Below are positions 6,498 to 14,598 of a stretch of DNA of 64,000 nucleotides, piece by piece. Location: contig NZ_CP032677.1 of NCBI RefSeq assembly GCF_003627215.1, positions 1,989,501 to 2,053,500 of the forward strand, read 5' to 3'. The stretch comes from Pseudomonas sp. Leaf58 (GTDB lineage Bacteria > Pseudomonadota > Gammaproteobacteria > Pseudomonadales > Pseudomonadaceae). Position 1 is the first letter of the stretch, and each line of letters begins with the position of its first letter. Made by a program: the position numbers and the translations under genes. The notes below the pieces were generated by a model. The model worked only from the letters and a program-made list of their open reading frames with translations. It made no database searches and was not told the origin of the DNA.

Positions 6498-7828
6498 AGT
6501 CGATCCAGGCGCGTCTGAGCCTGGGCCTGGTGGCGGTGCTGGTGGTGGTCGGCCTGGTGCTGGCGCAACTGACCTTGTGGCTGTTCGAGGCCGGCCTGCA
6601 GCGCTACCTGGAAAACGGCCTGCGCAAGGAAAGCGAGAACCTGCTGGTGGCGTTGGTGCGCGGGCCTTCCGGCCTGCAACTGGACGAACGGCGTATCTCG
6701 GCCGCCTACCAGCGGCCGTTCTCGGGGTATTACTTCCGCATCGATTTCGACAACGGCACCGGCCACCAGCACACCTGGCGCTCCCGCTCGCTGTGGGACC
6801 TGGACATGCCCAAGCCTGCCGCGCCGGGCCTTTCCGACAGCCATGAGCTGGGGCCGGAAGGCCAGCAACTGCTGGCCCTGCGTGCCGACTACCGGCGCTT
6901 GGGCCAGGACATCTCGATCAGTGTGGCGCAGGATTACTCACCCGTGCGCGAAGGTTTCCGGCATCTGCAGCAGATCGGCCTGGGCATGGGCCTCGTGGCG
7001 CTGATCCTGATACTGGTGTTGCAGCGCATCACCGTTACCCGCTCGCTGCGGCCACTGGAGCGGGCACGTCAGCAGATCGCCCAGTTGCAGCAGGGCCAGC
7101 GCTCACAGCTGGATGCCGAGGTGCCCAGCGAGCTGGCACCGTTAGTGGGGCAAATCAACCACCTGCTGAGCCATACCGAAGACAGCCTACGCCGCTCGCG
7201 CAATGCCCTGGGTAACCTTGGTCATGCGCTGAAGACGCCGCTGGCGGTGCTGCTGAGCCTGGCCTCCAGCGAGCGTTTGCAAGGCCTGCCTGAGGTGCGC
7301 GCGCAAATGCGCGAACAACTGCAGCAGATCCAGCAACGCCTGGCGCGTGAGCTGAACCGTGCACGCCTGGCCGGGGACGCGCTGCCCGGGGCGCAGTTCG
7401 ACTGTGATGCCGAGTTACCGGGGTTGTTGGCCACGCTGGGCTTGATCCATGGCGAGGGCCTGCTGCTGACCCGCGATGTGCCGCCCGGGCTGTTGTTGCC
7501 GTGGGACCGCGAGGATTTCCTGGAGCTGCTCGGCAACCTGCTGGATAACGCCTGCAAGTGGGCCGACAGCGAGGTAATGCTGGGCATAGCGCCCGATGCC
7601 GAGCGCTACCGGCTATGGGTCGATGACGATGGCCCGGGTATCCCGGAGGGCCAGCGGCAACAGGTGCTGGAGCGTGGTTCGCGGCTGGATGAACAGGTTG
7701 ATGGGCATGGCCTGGGGCTGGGCATCGTGCGCGATATCGTCGAGGCCTGGGGGGGCTGCCTGACCCTGCTGGAGAGCCCCTTGGGCGGGTTGCGGGTAAG
7801 CATCGACTTGCCGCGCAAGGTTCGATAA
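6494..7828 (+). CDS. Sensor histidine kinase partner of the 5829 regulator
   Basis: 444 residues. Two membrane helices (~8-32 and ~161-177) enclose a periplasmic sensor of ~128 residues, followed by HAMP, an H-box [11 protein letters not shown] with phospho-acceptor His244, and the ATPase domain with LDNACKWA (N box), DDDGPGIP (G1) and HGLGLGIV (G2). The HALKTPL form of the H-box is shared with PhoQ-type kinases. The GTG start overlaps the regulator's stop. With the two PepSY proteins this forms a four-gene operon; the periplasmic PepSY proteins may interact with the sensor loop. The signal is unknown; metal ions or envelope stress would be guesses. Confidence 0.9.
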   Translation: MKSIQARLSLGLVAVLVVVGLVLAQLTLWLFEAGLQRYLENGLRKESENLLVALVRGPSGLQLDERRISAAYQRPFSGYYFRIDFDNGTGHQHTWRSRSLWDLDMPKPAAPGLSDSHELGPEGQQLLALRADYRRLGQDISISVAQDYSPVREGFRHLQQIGLGMGLVALILILVLQRITVTRSLRPLERARQQIAQLQQGQRSQLDAEVPSELAPLVGQINHLLSHTEDSLRRSRNALGNLGHALKTPLAVLLSLASSERLQGLPEVRAQMREQLQQIQQRLARELNRARLAGDALPGAQFDCDAELPGLLATLGLIHGEGLLLTRDVPPGLLLPWDREDFLELLGNLLDNACKWADSEVMLGIAPDAERYRLWVDDDGPGIPEGQRQQVLERGSRLDEQVDGHGLGLGIVRDIVEAWGGCLTLLESPLGGLRVSIDLPRKVR

Positions 7829-7940
7829 TGCCGGGGGTGCCAAGCGCCCCTGTCCGTATCACCACTGCAAAAAAATTGCAGTACAGACTCATTATTTTGA
7901 ATTAGCCCAATCTCACCCCACCCGGCAAAATCCCCTCCAC

Positions 7941-8036
7941 GAAACCTTGCGGTTTCCATCTCTCCATGGACGGAGCCCCTTGTGATATTGCACGCGCAAT
8001 ACGAGGCCCAGGCCACTACGGCTGGGCTTTCTTTTT
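7941..8036 (+). ncRNA. Candidate structured RNA (leader or small RNA) with intrinsic terminator
   Basis: Three compact hairpins follow in a row: GAAACC/GGTTTC with loop TTGC (7941-7956), CTCC/GGAG with loop ATGGAC (7962-7975), and TATTGC/GCAATA with loop ACGC (7986-8001). Then comes a terminator, GCCCAGGCC.../GGCTGGGC (8006-8027) plus TTTCTTTTT (8028-8036). It lies 33 bases before the ATG of the HPP/CBS gene. The second loop, CATGGACG, fits the CANGGANG recognition pattern of RsmA/CsrA. It could be an attenuated leader or a free small RNA. No Rfam family is recognised. Confidence 0.45.
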
Positions 8037-8068
8037 AATCAAAAAAACTAAAGATCTCGATTACCTCC

Positions 8069-9223
8069 ATGTCTGCCTCGCGTTCCGAAAGTCGTCTGCA
8101 GCGGCTGTTGCCGGCGCCCCTGAATATTCCCCCCAAAGAATGGTTGCGGGCCGGTATCGGCGCGCTGCTCGGCCTGTTTCTCGCCGGCTGGCTGACCAGT
8201 ATGGCCTATGGCCCCGGCATCGCCTTGCACCTGCTCGGCCCGCTGGCGGCCTCGGCGGTGCTGGTGTTTGCCGTGCACTCCGGCCCGTTGGCCCAGCCCT
8301 GGCCAGTGTTGGGCAGCTACGCCGTGGCCGGCGCGGTCGGCCTGGCCATGCGCCAGGGTTTCGGCGCGGAGCTGTGGGTGGCCGCCGCCGCCTTGGGCAT
8401 CTCGCTCCTGCTGATGTGCCTGCTGCGTTGCCTGCACCCGCCGGGCGGCGGGGTGGCGGTAAGCGCGGTACTGGCTGACACGGGGCTGACGGCCATGGGC
8501 GATCACCTGCTGGAGCCGGTGCTGCTCAATGCGCTGATCCTGGTGACGGTAGCGATTCTCTACAACCGCCTCACCGGCGTGCGCTACCCGAAAGGCGCGG
8601 CACCGCGCAAGGACCTGCACCACACCCATGACCCGCTGCCCAGCGAGCGAGTCGGCATTCGCGGTGAAGACCTGGACCAGGCCTTGGAAGAACTGGGCGA
8701 GTTCGTCGACGTCACCCGTGACGAACTGGAACGCATCATCCTGGCCACCGAGCAGCACGCCCTGCAACGTAGCCTCGGCGGCATCAGCGCAGCCTCGGTG
8801 ATGTCCCGTGATGTGCAATTCGCCACGCCCGACACCACCTTGGAACAGGCCTGGAAGCTGCTGGCCAGCCACCACCTGAAAACCCTGCCGGTGCTGCAGC
8901 AGGGCAAGCTAGTGGGCATCGTCAGCCTCAGCGACTTGGTCGGCCCGGCTATGCAGCGTGGCCGCTTCAGTTGGCGCGGGCTGTTTGGCCGCAAGGCGGT
9001 GCGCATGGAGCAGGTGATGAGCCGCCGGGTCATCAGCGTCAGCAGCCAACACCCCTTGCAACGCCTGCTGCCATTGCTGTGCGAGCAGGGCCTGCATTGC
9101 CTGCCGGTGCTCGATGGCGACCGACTGGTGGGGGTGATTACCCAGACCGACCTGATCGCCGGCCTCAAGCGCCATCTGCTCAGCAACGCCGAGGCTTTAG
9201 ATAACCGGGTCCCAGCGTTGTGA
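8069..9223 (+). CDS. HPP family membrane protein with C-terminal CBS domain pair
   Basis: 384 residues. Residues ~25-180 form an HPP integral-membrane domain (several helices, with CLHPPGGGVAVSAVLAD, the His-Pro-Pro signature). After a charged linker come two CBS domains (~245-300 and ~310-375; MSRDVQFATPDTTLEQAWKL in the first). CBS pairs bind adenosine nucleotides and usually gate transport. Plant HPP proteins have been linked to nitrite transport, but the substrate here is unknown. The gene follows a hairpin-rich leader and terminator, so expression may be attenuated. Its last 27 bases overlap the convergent LysR gene. Confidence 0.85.
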   Translation: MSASRSESRLQRLLPAPLNIPPKEWLRAGIGALLGLFLAGWLTSMAYGPGIALHLLGPLAASAVLVFAVHSGPLAQPWPVLGSYAVAGAVGLAMRQGFGAELWVAAAALGISLLLMCLLRCLHPPGGGVAVSAVLADTGLTAMGDHLLEPVLLNALILVTVAILYNRLTGVRYPKGAAPRKDLHHTHDPLPSERVGIRGEDLDQALEELGEFVDVTRDELERIILATEQHALQRSLGGISAASVMSRDVQFATPDTTLEQAWKLLASHHLKTLPVLQQGKLVGIVSLSDLVGPAMQRGRFSWRGLFGRKAVRMEQVMSRRVISVSSQHPLQRLLPLLCEQGLHCLPVLDGDRLVGVITQTDLIAGLKRHLLSNAEALDNRVPAL

Positions 9224-10063
9224 CCAATCGCTGGCGCCGGCGGCCACTAGCCGGCGCAGGATGGCGAAGGCCTGTTGCAGGGCTTCGCTGTCGCGTTTGC
9301 GCGGGTACACCAGGAACGTCGGGTAGGTGAACTCCGGCGCTTGCGGTACCCGCTCGAACACCCCGCTGTCTAGATAAGCCTGCACCACCCGCGTGCGGAA
9401 GTAGCCGCTGCCACCCTGGTCGAGAATGAACTGCAGGGCTAGGGGGCCCAGGTTGAAGCTGAGCGCCGGGCGCGCGCAGTCGGGCAGGGCGGCGTCATGC
9501 TGGCGGCGGAAGGCTTCGCCCCAGTCGATGTAGATGTACGGGTCTGGCTGGCCGACCCGGCGTACGCGGATCAGCTTCTCCTCCATCAACTGCTCTACCT
9601 GCAGGCCTGGGCCGTAGGTCGGCTGGTAAACCAGCGCGGCATCCAGCAAACCCATCTCGACCTTGCGCAGCAGCGACTCGCCGTCGCTGACCTCGCTACG
9701 GATGGCGTGGCTAGGCAGCTCGCGGTGCAGGGCACTGACCCAGTCGAGCATCATCGGGTTGCCCAGGCTCACTTCGCCGCCCACGTGCAACACTTGTTGG
9801 CAGCCTTCGGGCAGCGGCAGGTCGCGGCGTGCGGCTTCCCAGGTTTGCACCAGTTGGTTGGCATAACTGACGAATGCCTCGCCATCGCTGGTCAGGCTGG
9901 CGCCGTTGCGGCTGCGCACGAACAACTGGCAACCCAGTTGCTGCTCCAGGCGCTGCACCCGTGCGGTAATCGCTGTCTGTGACACGAACAGGCGCTCGGC
10001 GGCGGCGACCAGGCTGCCGCAGCGCACGATTTCCAGAAAGGTTCGGGCCTGATCGATGTCCAT
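9197..10063 (-). CDS. LysR-family transcriptional regulator
   Basis: 288 residues. The N-terminal helix-turn-helix is clear (MDIDQARTFLEIVRCGSLVA..., AAERLFVSQTAITARVQRLE), followed by the usual two-lobe effector domain. It is read away from the acyl-CoA synthetase gene across a 180-base gap, the standard arrangement for a LysR protein and its target. A perfect 14-bp palindrome lies in that gap. It probably controls prpE and its own promoter; the effector, perhaps a short-chain acyl compound, is inferred only from context. Its 3' end overlaps the HPP/CBS gene. Confidence 0.9.
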   Translation of the reverse strand: MDIDQARTFLEIVRCGSLVAAAERLFVSQTAITARVQRLEQQLGCQLFVRSRNGASLTSDGEAFVSYANQLVQTWEAARRDLPLPEGCQQVLHVGGEVSLGNPMMLDWVSALHRELPSHAIRSEVSDGESLLRKVEMGLLDAALVYQPTYGPGLQVEQLMEEKLIRVRRVGQPDPYIYIDWGEAFRRQHDAALPDCARPALSFNLGPLALQFILDQGGSGYFRTRVVQAYLDSGVFERVPQAPEFTYPTFLVYPRKRDSEALQQAFAILRRLVAAGASDWSQRWDPVI

Positions 10064-10134
10064 GAGTTGCTCGGTGGCGGAAGGGGTGGCCTATTCTAGA
10101 GGCTTTGCACCGTTATGGGGCGCTTTTGCGTTGT

Positions 10135-10148
10135 CTGCAAATTTGCAG
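10135..10148. promoter_or_regulatory. Perfect 14-bp palindrome in divergent promoter (LysR operator candidate)
   Basis: CTGCAAATTTGCAG is perfectly symmetric. It lies between the divergent LysR gene (start 10063) and prpE (start 10244), 72 and 96 bases from their starts. LysR proteins bind dyads with a T-N11-A-like centre, so this is the best operator candidate here. Confidence 0.5.
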
Positions 10149-10243
10149 GTCGGTTGTGACTTTAGTCCCATGGCGGCGCGGGAGTAGCGGTCCATACTCA
10201 AGGTTCGCCCTTCAATAACAACAAGTACCGGGTTTTCCTAGAT

Positions 10244-12133
10244 ATGAGCTACCAGCACAGCTACGCCCATTCCATTTCCGACCCTGCCGCTTTCTGGGCG
10301 GAACAGGCCGCGCACCTGGCCTGGCACCGCAAACCTGCCCTTACCCTGCAAGACAACGCCGACGGCACCCACCGCTGGTTCGCCGACGGCCGCCTGAACA
10401 GCAGCTACCTGGCCCTTGATCATCAAATCGAGCTGGGCCGTGGCGAGCAGTTGGCGCTGATCTACGATTCGCCGGTGACCGGCGTGCAGCAGGCCTTCAC
10501 CTATAACCAGCTGCGTGACGAGGTGGCGCGCCTGGCGGGCTTGTTGCGCCAGCTGGGGGTGAACAAGGGCGATGGCGTGATCATTTACATGCCTATGGTG
10601 CCGCAAGCGGCCATGGCCATGCTGGCCTGTGCGCGGATTGGTGCGGTGCACTCGGTGGTGTTCGGCGGCTTTGCCGCCAACGAACTGGCGTTGCGCATCG
10701 ACGATGCCCGGCCGACGCTGCTGCTGACGGCGTCCTGCGGGCTTGAGTTCGACCGGGTGATCGAATACAAGCCGCTGGTCGACCGCGCCCTGCAACTGGC
10801 CCGGCACCAGCCGCGCAACGTGCTGGTGCTGCAACGGCCGCAGGCGCGTGCCAACCTGCAAGCGGGCCGCGACCTGGACTGGCAGGCAGCACTGGCCAGC
10901 GCCGAACCGGTGGCCCCGGTGGAGCTGGATGCAGGCGACCCGCTGTACATCATGTACACCTCAGGCACCACCGGCAAACCCAAGGGCATCGTGCGGGAAA
11001 ACGGCGGCAATGCCGTGGCGCTGTGTTATGCCATGCGCCACATCTACGGCATGCAGGCGGGCGATGTGTGGTGGGGCATATCCGACGTGGGCTGGGTGGT
11101 CGGCCATTCGCTGATCGTCTACGGGCCGCTGATGAGCGGCTGCACCACGGTGTTCTACGAAGGCAAGCCGATCCGCACCCCGGACGCCTCGGCCTACTGG
11201 CGGGTGGTGGAGCAGTACCGGGTCAACGCCCTGTTCTGTGCGCCTACCGCCATGCGCGCCATTCGCAAGGAAGACCCGGAGGGTGAACTGATCCGCAAGC
11301 ACGACCTGAGTTCGCTGCGCCAGCTGTTTCTGGCTGGGGAGAAGCTCGATTCCAGCACCCACGAATGGCTGGAGCGGGTCAGTGGCAAGCCGGTGCATGA
11401 CCACTGGTGGCAGACCGAGACGGGCTGGCCGGTTACCGCGCCCTGCGTCGGGCTGGAAGGCAGTGCGGCCAAGCCGGGTTCAAGCAACCGTGCTGTGCCG
11501 GGCTACCATGTGCGTGTGCTGGACGACGAGGGCCACTTGCTGGGGCCTAACCACCAGGGTTCGATCGTTATCGCCCTGCCATTGCCGCCTGGCTGCAGCC
11601 AGACGCTGTGGGGCGACCACGAGCGTTACTTGCAGGCTTACCTGCGCACTTACCCCGGGTATTACCACACCGGCGATGGTGGCTACTTGGATGATGACGG
11701 CTTCGTCTACATCATGGGGCGTACGGATGACGTGATCAACGTGTCCGGGCACCGGTTGTCCACCGGCGAGATGGAAGACTTGGTGGCGCGCCACCCGGCA
11801 GTGGCCGAGTGCGCGGTGATTGGCGTGCATGACGAGATCAAGGGGCAGGTGCCGCTGGCGCTGGTGGTGCTCAAGGACGGCGAGGGCATTGCCGAGGCGC
11901 AGTTGCTGGTGGACTTGGTGGGCAGTGTGCGTGAGGAGATCGGCGCGCTGGCCTGCTTCAACCGGGTGCGCTTGGTGAAGCGGTTGCCCAAGACCCGCTC
12001 GGGGAAAATCTTGCGCGCGGTGCTGCGCAAGATTGCCGACGGGCAGGCCTATGTGCCGCCGTCGACCCTGGATGACCCGGCAGTGCTGGGGGAGATCGAG
12101 GCGGTGCTGGCGGATTTGCCCAGGGCGGGTTGA
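10244..12133 (+). CDS. prpE: Propionate--CoA ligase / acetyl-CoA synthetase family
   Basis: 629 residues, the usual size. The enzyme would activate propionate (or acetate) to the acyl-CoA through an acyl-adenylate in the cytosol. The AMP-binding signature YTSGTTGKPKG lies at 238-248, and the conserved GYYHTGDGGYLDDDGFVYI and GRTDDVINVSGHR segments mark the A8 region. The catalytic C-terminal Lys is Lys588 in PKTRSGK, the site usually acetylated to switch these enzymes off. The sequence is closer to PrpE/AcsS-type ligases than to AcsA, but substrate preference cannot be read with certainty. It is divergent from a LysR regulator and followed by a REP pair. Confidence 0.85.
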   Translation: MSYQHSYAHSISDPAAFWAEQAAHLAWHRKPALTLQDNADGTHRWFADGRLNSSYLALDHQIELGRGEQLALIYDSPVTGVQQAFTYNQLRDEVARLAGLLRQLGVNKGDGVIIYMPMVPQAAMAMLACARIGAVHSVVFGGFAANELALRIDDARPTLLLTASCGLEFDRVIEYKPLVDRALQLARHQPRNVLVLQRPQARANLQAGRDLDWQAALASAEPVAPVELDAGDPLYIMYTSGTTGKPKGIVRENGGNAVALCYAMRHIYGMQAGDVWWGISDVGWVVGHSLIVYGPLMSGCTTVFYEGKPIRTPDASAYWRVVEQYRVNALFCAPTAMRAIRKEDPEGELIRKHDLSSLRQLFLAGEKLDSSTHEWLERVSGKPVHDHWWQTETGWPVTAPCVGLEGSAAKPGSSNRAVPGYHVRVLDDEGHLLGPNHQGSIVIALPLPPGCSQTLWGDHERYLQAYLRTYPGYYHTGDGGYLDDDGFVYIMGRTDDVINVSGHRLSTGEMEDLVARHPAVAECAVIGVHDEIKGQVPLALVVLKDGEGIAEAQLLVDLVGSVREEIGALACFNRVRLVKRLPKTRSGKILRAVLRKIADGQAYVPPSTLDDPAVLGEIEAVLADLPRAG

Positions 12134-12146
12134 TGGGTTGACCTTG

Positions 12147-12237
12147 CCGGCCCTTTCGCGGGTAACCCTGCTCCTACAGGTCCACCAACAGCCCTGTGTT
12201 GTACCTGTAGGAGCGGGTTTACCCGCGAAGAGGTCGG
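12147..12237. repeat. REP element inverted pair
   Basis: Two ~34-bp P. putida-type REP units in opposite orientation (12147-12180 and 12204-12237; core GTAGGAGCGGGTTTACCCGC in the second). Together they can fold into a large hairpin after prpE and may act as a transcript end between the two convergent genes. Confidence 0.85.
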
Positions 12238-12253
12238 TCCAGGCAACACAGTA

Positions 12254-13381
12254 CTAGGGGGCTACCTGATGCAGCTGCCCCAACCGGCTGCGTGTGCGCA
12301 TCAGGTCGGCAAGCGGCCCGCCCAGGCTGTCTTGCAGCGGCCGCTTGCCAATCACCACTACCTGGCGATCCTGGTCATATAGCACGTCCACCAAGTTGAC
12401 GAAGCGCTGCTGAGCCGCCAGCGAGCATTCCGCCAGATCATCCAGCCCATCGATGAACCATTCATCGTATTGCCCGGCCAGCACCAGGTAGTCGATGACT
12501 GCCGTGGCTTTCTCGCACAGGTCGTCAAAGGCCAGCATCAGCCGTCGGCCATCGGTGGCTAGCGCGCGTAGCGGGCGTTTGTTCACTTCGAGCATTACCG
12601 GCTGCGGGGCCGGTACCCTCAGCGCTTGGCGCTGCGCCGCATTGCCCGGCCATACATAGTGACCTTGGGTAAAACGCTGATGCTCGCGGTTGGCCGGCAG
12701 ACTGCGAAAATCGGTGTCGCCACCCACTTCGAGCACTGCCATCGAGCTGTTGATCAGACGAATCACCGGCAGGAAGCGTTCGTGGTACAGCGGGTTGGGC
12801 AACAGCCCGTCGGGCGCGTAGTTGGAGGTCACCAGCAAAAATACGCCACGTGCGAACAGGGCGTTGAACAGGCGGGTGAGCAGCATGGCATCGCCAATGT
12901 CGTGCACATGGAACTCATCGAAGCACAATACCCGGCAGTCGCCCACCAGCTCGTCGAGGGTCGCGCCCAATGAGTCGTCCAGCGCCCGGTGGCGGTGCAT
13001 GCCCTGATGCAGGCGGGCAAAGAAGTCATGGAAGTGCAGGCGCCGCTTGGCTTCCACCGGCACCGCTTGGAAAAAGCCATCGAGCAGCCAGCTCTTGCCG
13101 CGGCCCACCGAACCGTAAAGATACAGGCTGCGCGGCTGGCCTTGTTCGAGTTGCGCCAGTTGCTCGGCCATGCAGTGGATTACCCGGCGCTGGCCATCAC
13201 TAAGCTGGTAACCGCGGCTGTGCGCCTTGTCTTCGAACCAGCCGAGCAGTTCGCTCTGGTTGGCGGCAGTGCCGCGCAGGCGTTGGCCAAGCTGGCGTAG
13301 CGGGGTAGGGATCCAGGCAGGCAAAAGCAAAGCTCCTTGGGCGATGGCGAGGCAGCGTGCAGCTTGCCCGAGGGCGGCCAT
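12254..13381 (-). CDS. zapE: ZapE/AFG1-family ATPase
   Basis: 375 residues from the ATG at 13381; the frame stays open further upstream, but that part looks non-coding and overlaps the divergent gene's promoter. Walker A is GSVGRGKS (90-97) and Walker B is CRVLCFDEFHV (~150). Other family marks are VTSNYAPDGLLPNPL and DDLCEKATAVIDYL. ZapE is an ATP-dependent factor that modulates the FtsZ ring; AFG1 homologues help degrade or insert membrane proteins. Length equals that of E. coli ZapE as I recall it, but the gene is not beside the ribosomal genes rplM/rpsI as main zapE genes often are, so it may be a second copy. Confidence 0.8.
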   Translation of the reverse strand: MAALGQAARCLAIAQGALLLPAWIPTPLRQLGQRLRGTAANQSELLGWFEDKAHSRGYQLSDGQRRVIHCMAEQLAQLEQGQPRSLYLYGSVGRGKSWLLDGFFQAVPVEAKRRLHFHDFFARLHQGMHRHRALDDSLGATLDELVGDCRVLCFDEFHVHDIGDAMLLTRLFNALFARGVFLLVTSNYAPDGLLPNPLYHERFLPVIRLINSSMAVLEVGGDTDFRSLPANREHQRFTQGHYVWPGNAAQRQALRVPAPQPVMLEVNKRPLRALATDGRRLMLAFDDLCEKATAVIDYLVLAGQYDEWFIDGLDDLAECSLAAQQRFVNLVDVLYDQDRQVVVIGKRPLQDSLGGPLADLMRTRSRLGQLHQVAP

Positions 13382-13482
13382 TTTGACCAATACAGAAAGT
13401 GTGCGGCAATGATCGCCTGACGAGATAGGTCCGCCTTGCAGGCGTACAGTAGAAGGTGGAACCGGTGCGAGGAGGGGCGAAC

Positions 13483-13908
13483 ATGCAAGCCGACTTTGAT
13501 CTGGAGCGCTTCGTCGAGGCGCAGAGCGGGGTGTATGGCCAAGTGATGCAGGAACTGCAGGCCGGGCGCAAGCGCAGCCACTGGATATGGTATGTGTTCC
13601 CCCAACTCGATGGGCTGGGCCACAGTGCCATGGCCGAACGTTATGCGTTGGCCGGGATCGAGGAGGCCCGGGCCTACCTCGCTCACCCGTTGCTTGGCCC
13701 GCGGCTGCAAGCGTGCGTGACCGCGCTGCTGCAGCACAGCGACAAGAGTGCCAAAGCAATGCTCGGCAGCCCCGACTGCCTCAAGCTGCGCTCGTGCCTG
13801 ACCCTGTTCGCCCGGGCGGCACCGGACAACCCGTTGTTCCAGCGGGCGCTGGTGCAGTTCTATGGCGGTGAGACGGACCCTCTGACCGTGGCCGGCTTGC
13901 CGGGTTAG
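13483..13908 (+). CDS. DUF1810 family protein
   Basis: 141 residues. The ATG at 13483 follows GAGGAGGGGCG; the frame opens earlier, but without a site. Typical DUF1810 features are seen: FDLERFVEAQ near the start, RKSHWIWYVFPQ-like KRSHWIWYVFPQLDGLG, YALAGIEEARAYLAHPLLGPRL and the C-terminal DNPLFQRALVQFYGGE. The family is small, cytosolic and of uncertain biochemical role. It stands alone, divergent from the ZapE-like gene and convergent with the YdcH-like gene, whose stop lies two bases away. Confidence 0.85.
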   Translation: MQADFDLERFVEAQSGVYGQVMQELQAGRKRSHWIWYVFPQLDGLGHSAMAERYALAGIEEARAYLAHPLLGPRLQACVTALLQHSDKSAKAMLGSPDCLKLRSCLTLFARAAPDNPLFQRALVQFYGGETDPLTVAGLPG

Positions 13909-13909
13909 T

Positions 13910-14152
13910 TCAGCGCTTGCGCTCCAGTTGGCGCGCGATCATGTATTTCACGGCCAGCCGGCGTTCCTTCAGGTGACGCAGGTCGTCGTCCTCGAAATTA
14001 CCCGCCGAGATCGACTCGGCGGCCAGCACCTGGTTGTCGATGTCGATGTATTCATCTAGCAGGCGGTCCAGCGCCTTGTCCTGCTGGCGGCGTTGCTGGA
14101 CGATTTCGCGCGGGTAGTGCAGGTCCTGATAAAGGTCGTGGGAGACAGGCAT
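13910..14152 (-). CDS. YdcH-like DUF465 protein
   Basis: 80 residues from the ATG at 14152, which has an AAGGAGG site; six upstream codons lack one. The sequence MPVSHDLYQDLHYPREIV and the central DNQVLAAES fit the small DUF465/YdcH family: short, highly charged, two-helix proteins of unknown role. The stop lies two bases from the convergent DUF1810 stop with no room for a terminator between them. Confidence 0.75.
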   Translation of the reverse strand: MPVSHDLYQDLHYPREIVQQRRQQDKALDRLLDEYIDIDNQVLAAESISAGNFEDDDLRHLKERRLAVKYMIARQLERKR

Positions 14153-14307
14153 GGGGTCCTCCTTGGTCAATGCAATGGCCTCATCTGATTGGAAGGGCGC
14201 AATGCGATTGTGTTGAAGCGAAGCGGGGAGAAAACGACGGATGGTTGCCGAGCCACCGCGAAAATGACTAACTCGCTGTTTTCTGGCAATTTTTTTTCAT
14301 CAGGGGG

Positions 14308-14336
14308 TTCACAGGTCGAAAGTTTGTTGTTAAAGT
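14308..14336 (+). promoter_or_regulatory. Sigma-70 promoter of tRNA-Gln
   Basis: TTCACA (14308-14313) and TAAAGT (14331-14336) are separated by exactly 17 bases and followed by the GC-rich discriminator GCCGCGC, usual for stable-RNA promoters under stringent control. The start point would be ~70 bases before the mature tRNA. Confidence 0.6.
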
Positions 14337-14411
14337 GCCGCGCATTCCAAGACAACAACCCAGTTGTCACTCAGTTGGAATTGTCAGAGCAGCAAACGCT
14401 GCATCCGATAC

Positions 14412-14486
14412 AGGGGCGTCGCCAAGCGGTAAGGCAGCAGGTTTTGATCCTGCCATGCGTTGGTTCGAATCCAGCCGCCCCTGCCA
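14412..14486 (+). tRNA. tRNA-Gln (anticodon TTG)
   Basis: 75 bases with all arms: acceptor AGGGGCG/CGCCCCT, D arm GCC...GGC, anticodon stem GCAGG/CCTGC around loop TTTTGAT (anticodon TTG, reading CAA), T arm GTTGGTTCGAATCCAGC, and an encoded GCCA 3' end. A promoter lies at 14308-14336 and a short T-run (14487-14491) follows. No integrase is adjacent, so it is not visibly used as an attachment site here. Confidence 0.95.
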
Positions 14487-14598
14487 TTTTTAGCTTCAAA
14501 CGTATCTTCACCCGGTGCTTAGAAAGATAAGCGCTGGGTTTTGTCGTTTCCGTCTTCTGCATCACATCCGGCGTACCCCGCGACTGTGCCGGCGTCGA

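Noticed and set aside
7966..8478. 170-residue frame starting in the hairpin leader
   Set aside because: It overlaps the HPP/CBS gene in another frame and its sequence is Arg/Ala-rich as expected for a shadow frame.
13382..13759. N-terminal extension of the ZapE-like frame
   Set aside because: The extra residues are Arg/Pro-rich, lie antisense to the DUF1810 gene and would push the protein well beyond the family length.
14412..14486. tRNA-Gln as a prophage attachment site
   Set aside because: No integrase, direct repeat of its 3' end or phage gene lies next to it; the only integrase is 10 kb away beside other genes.
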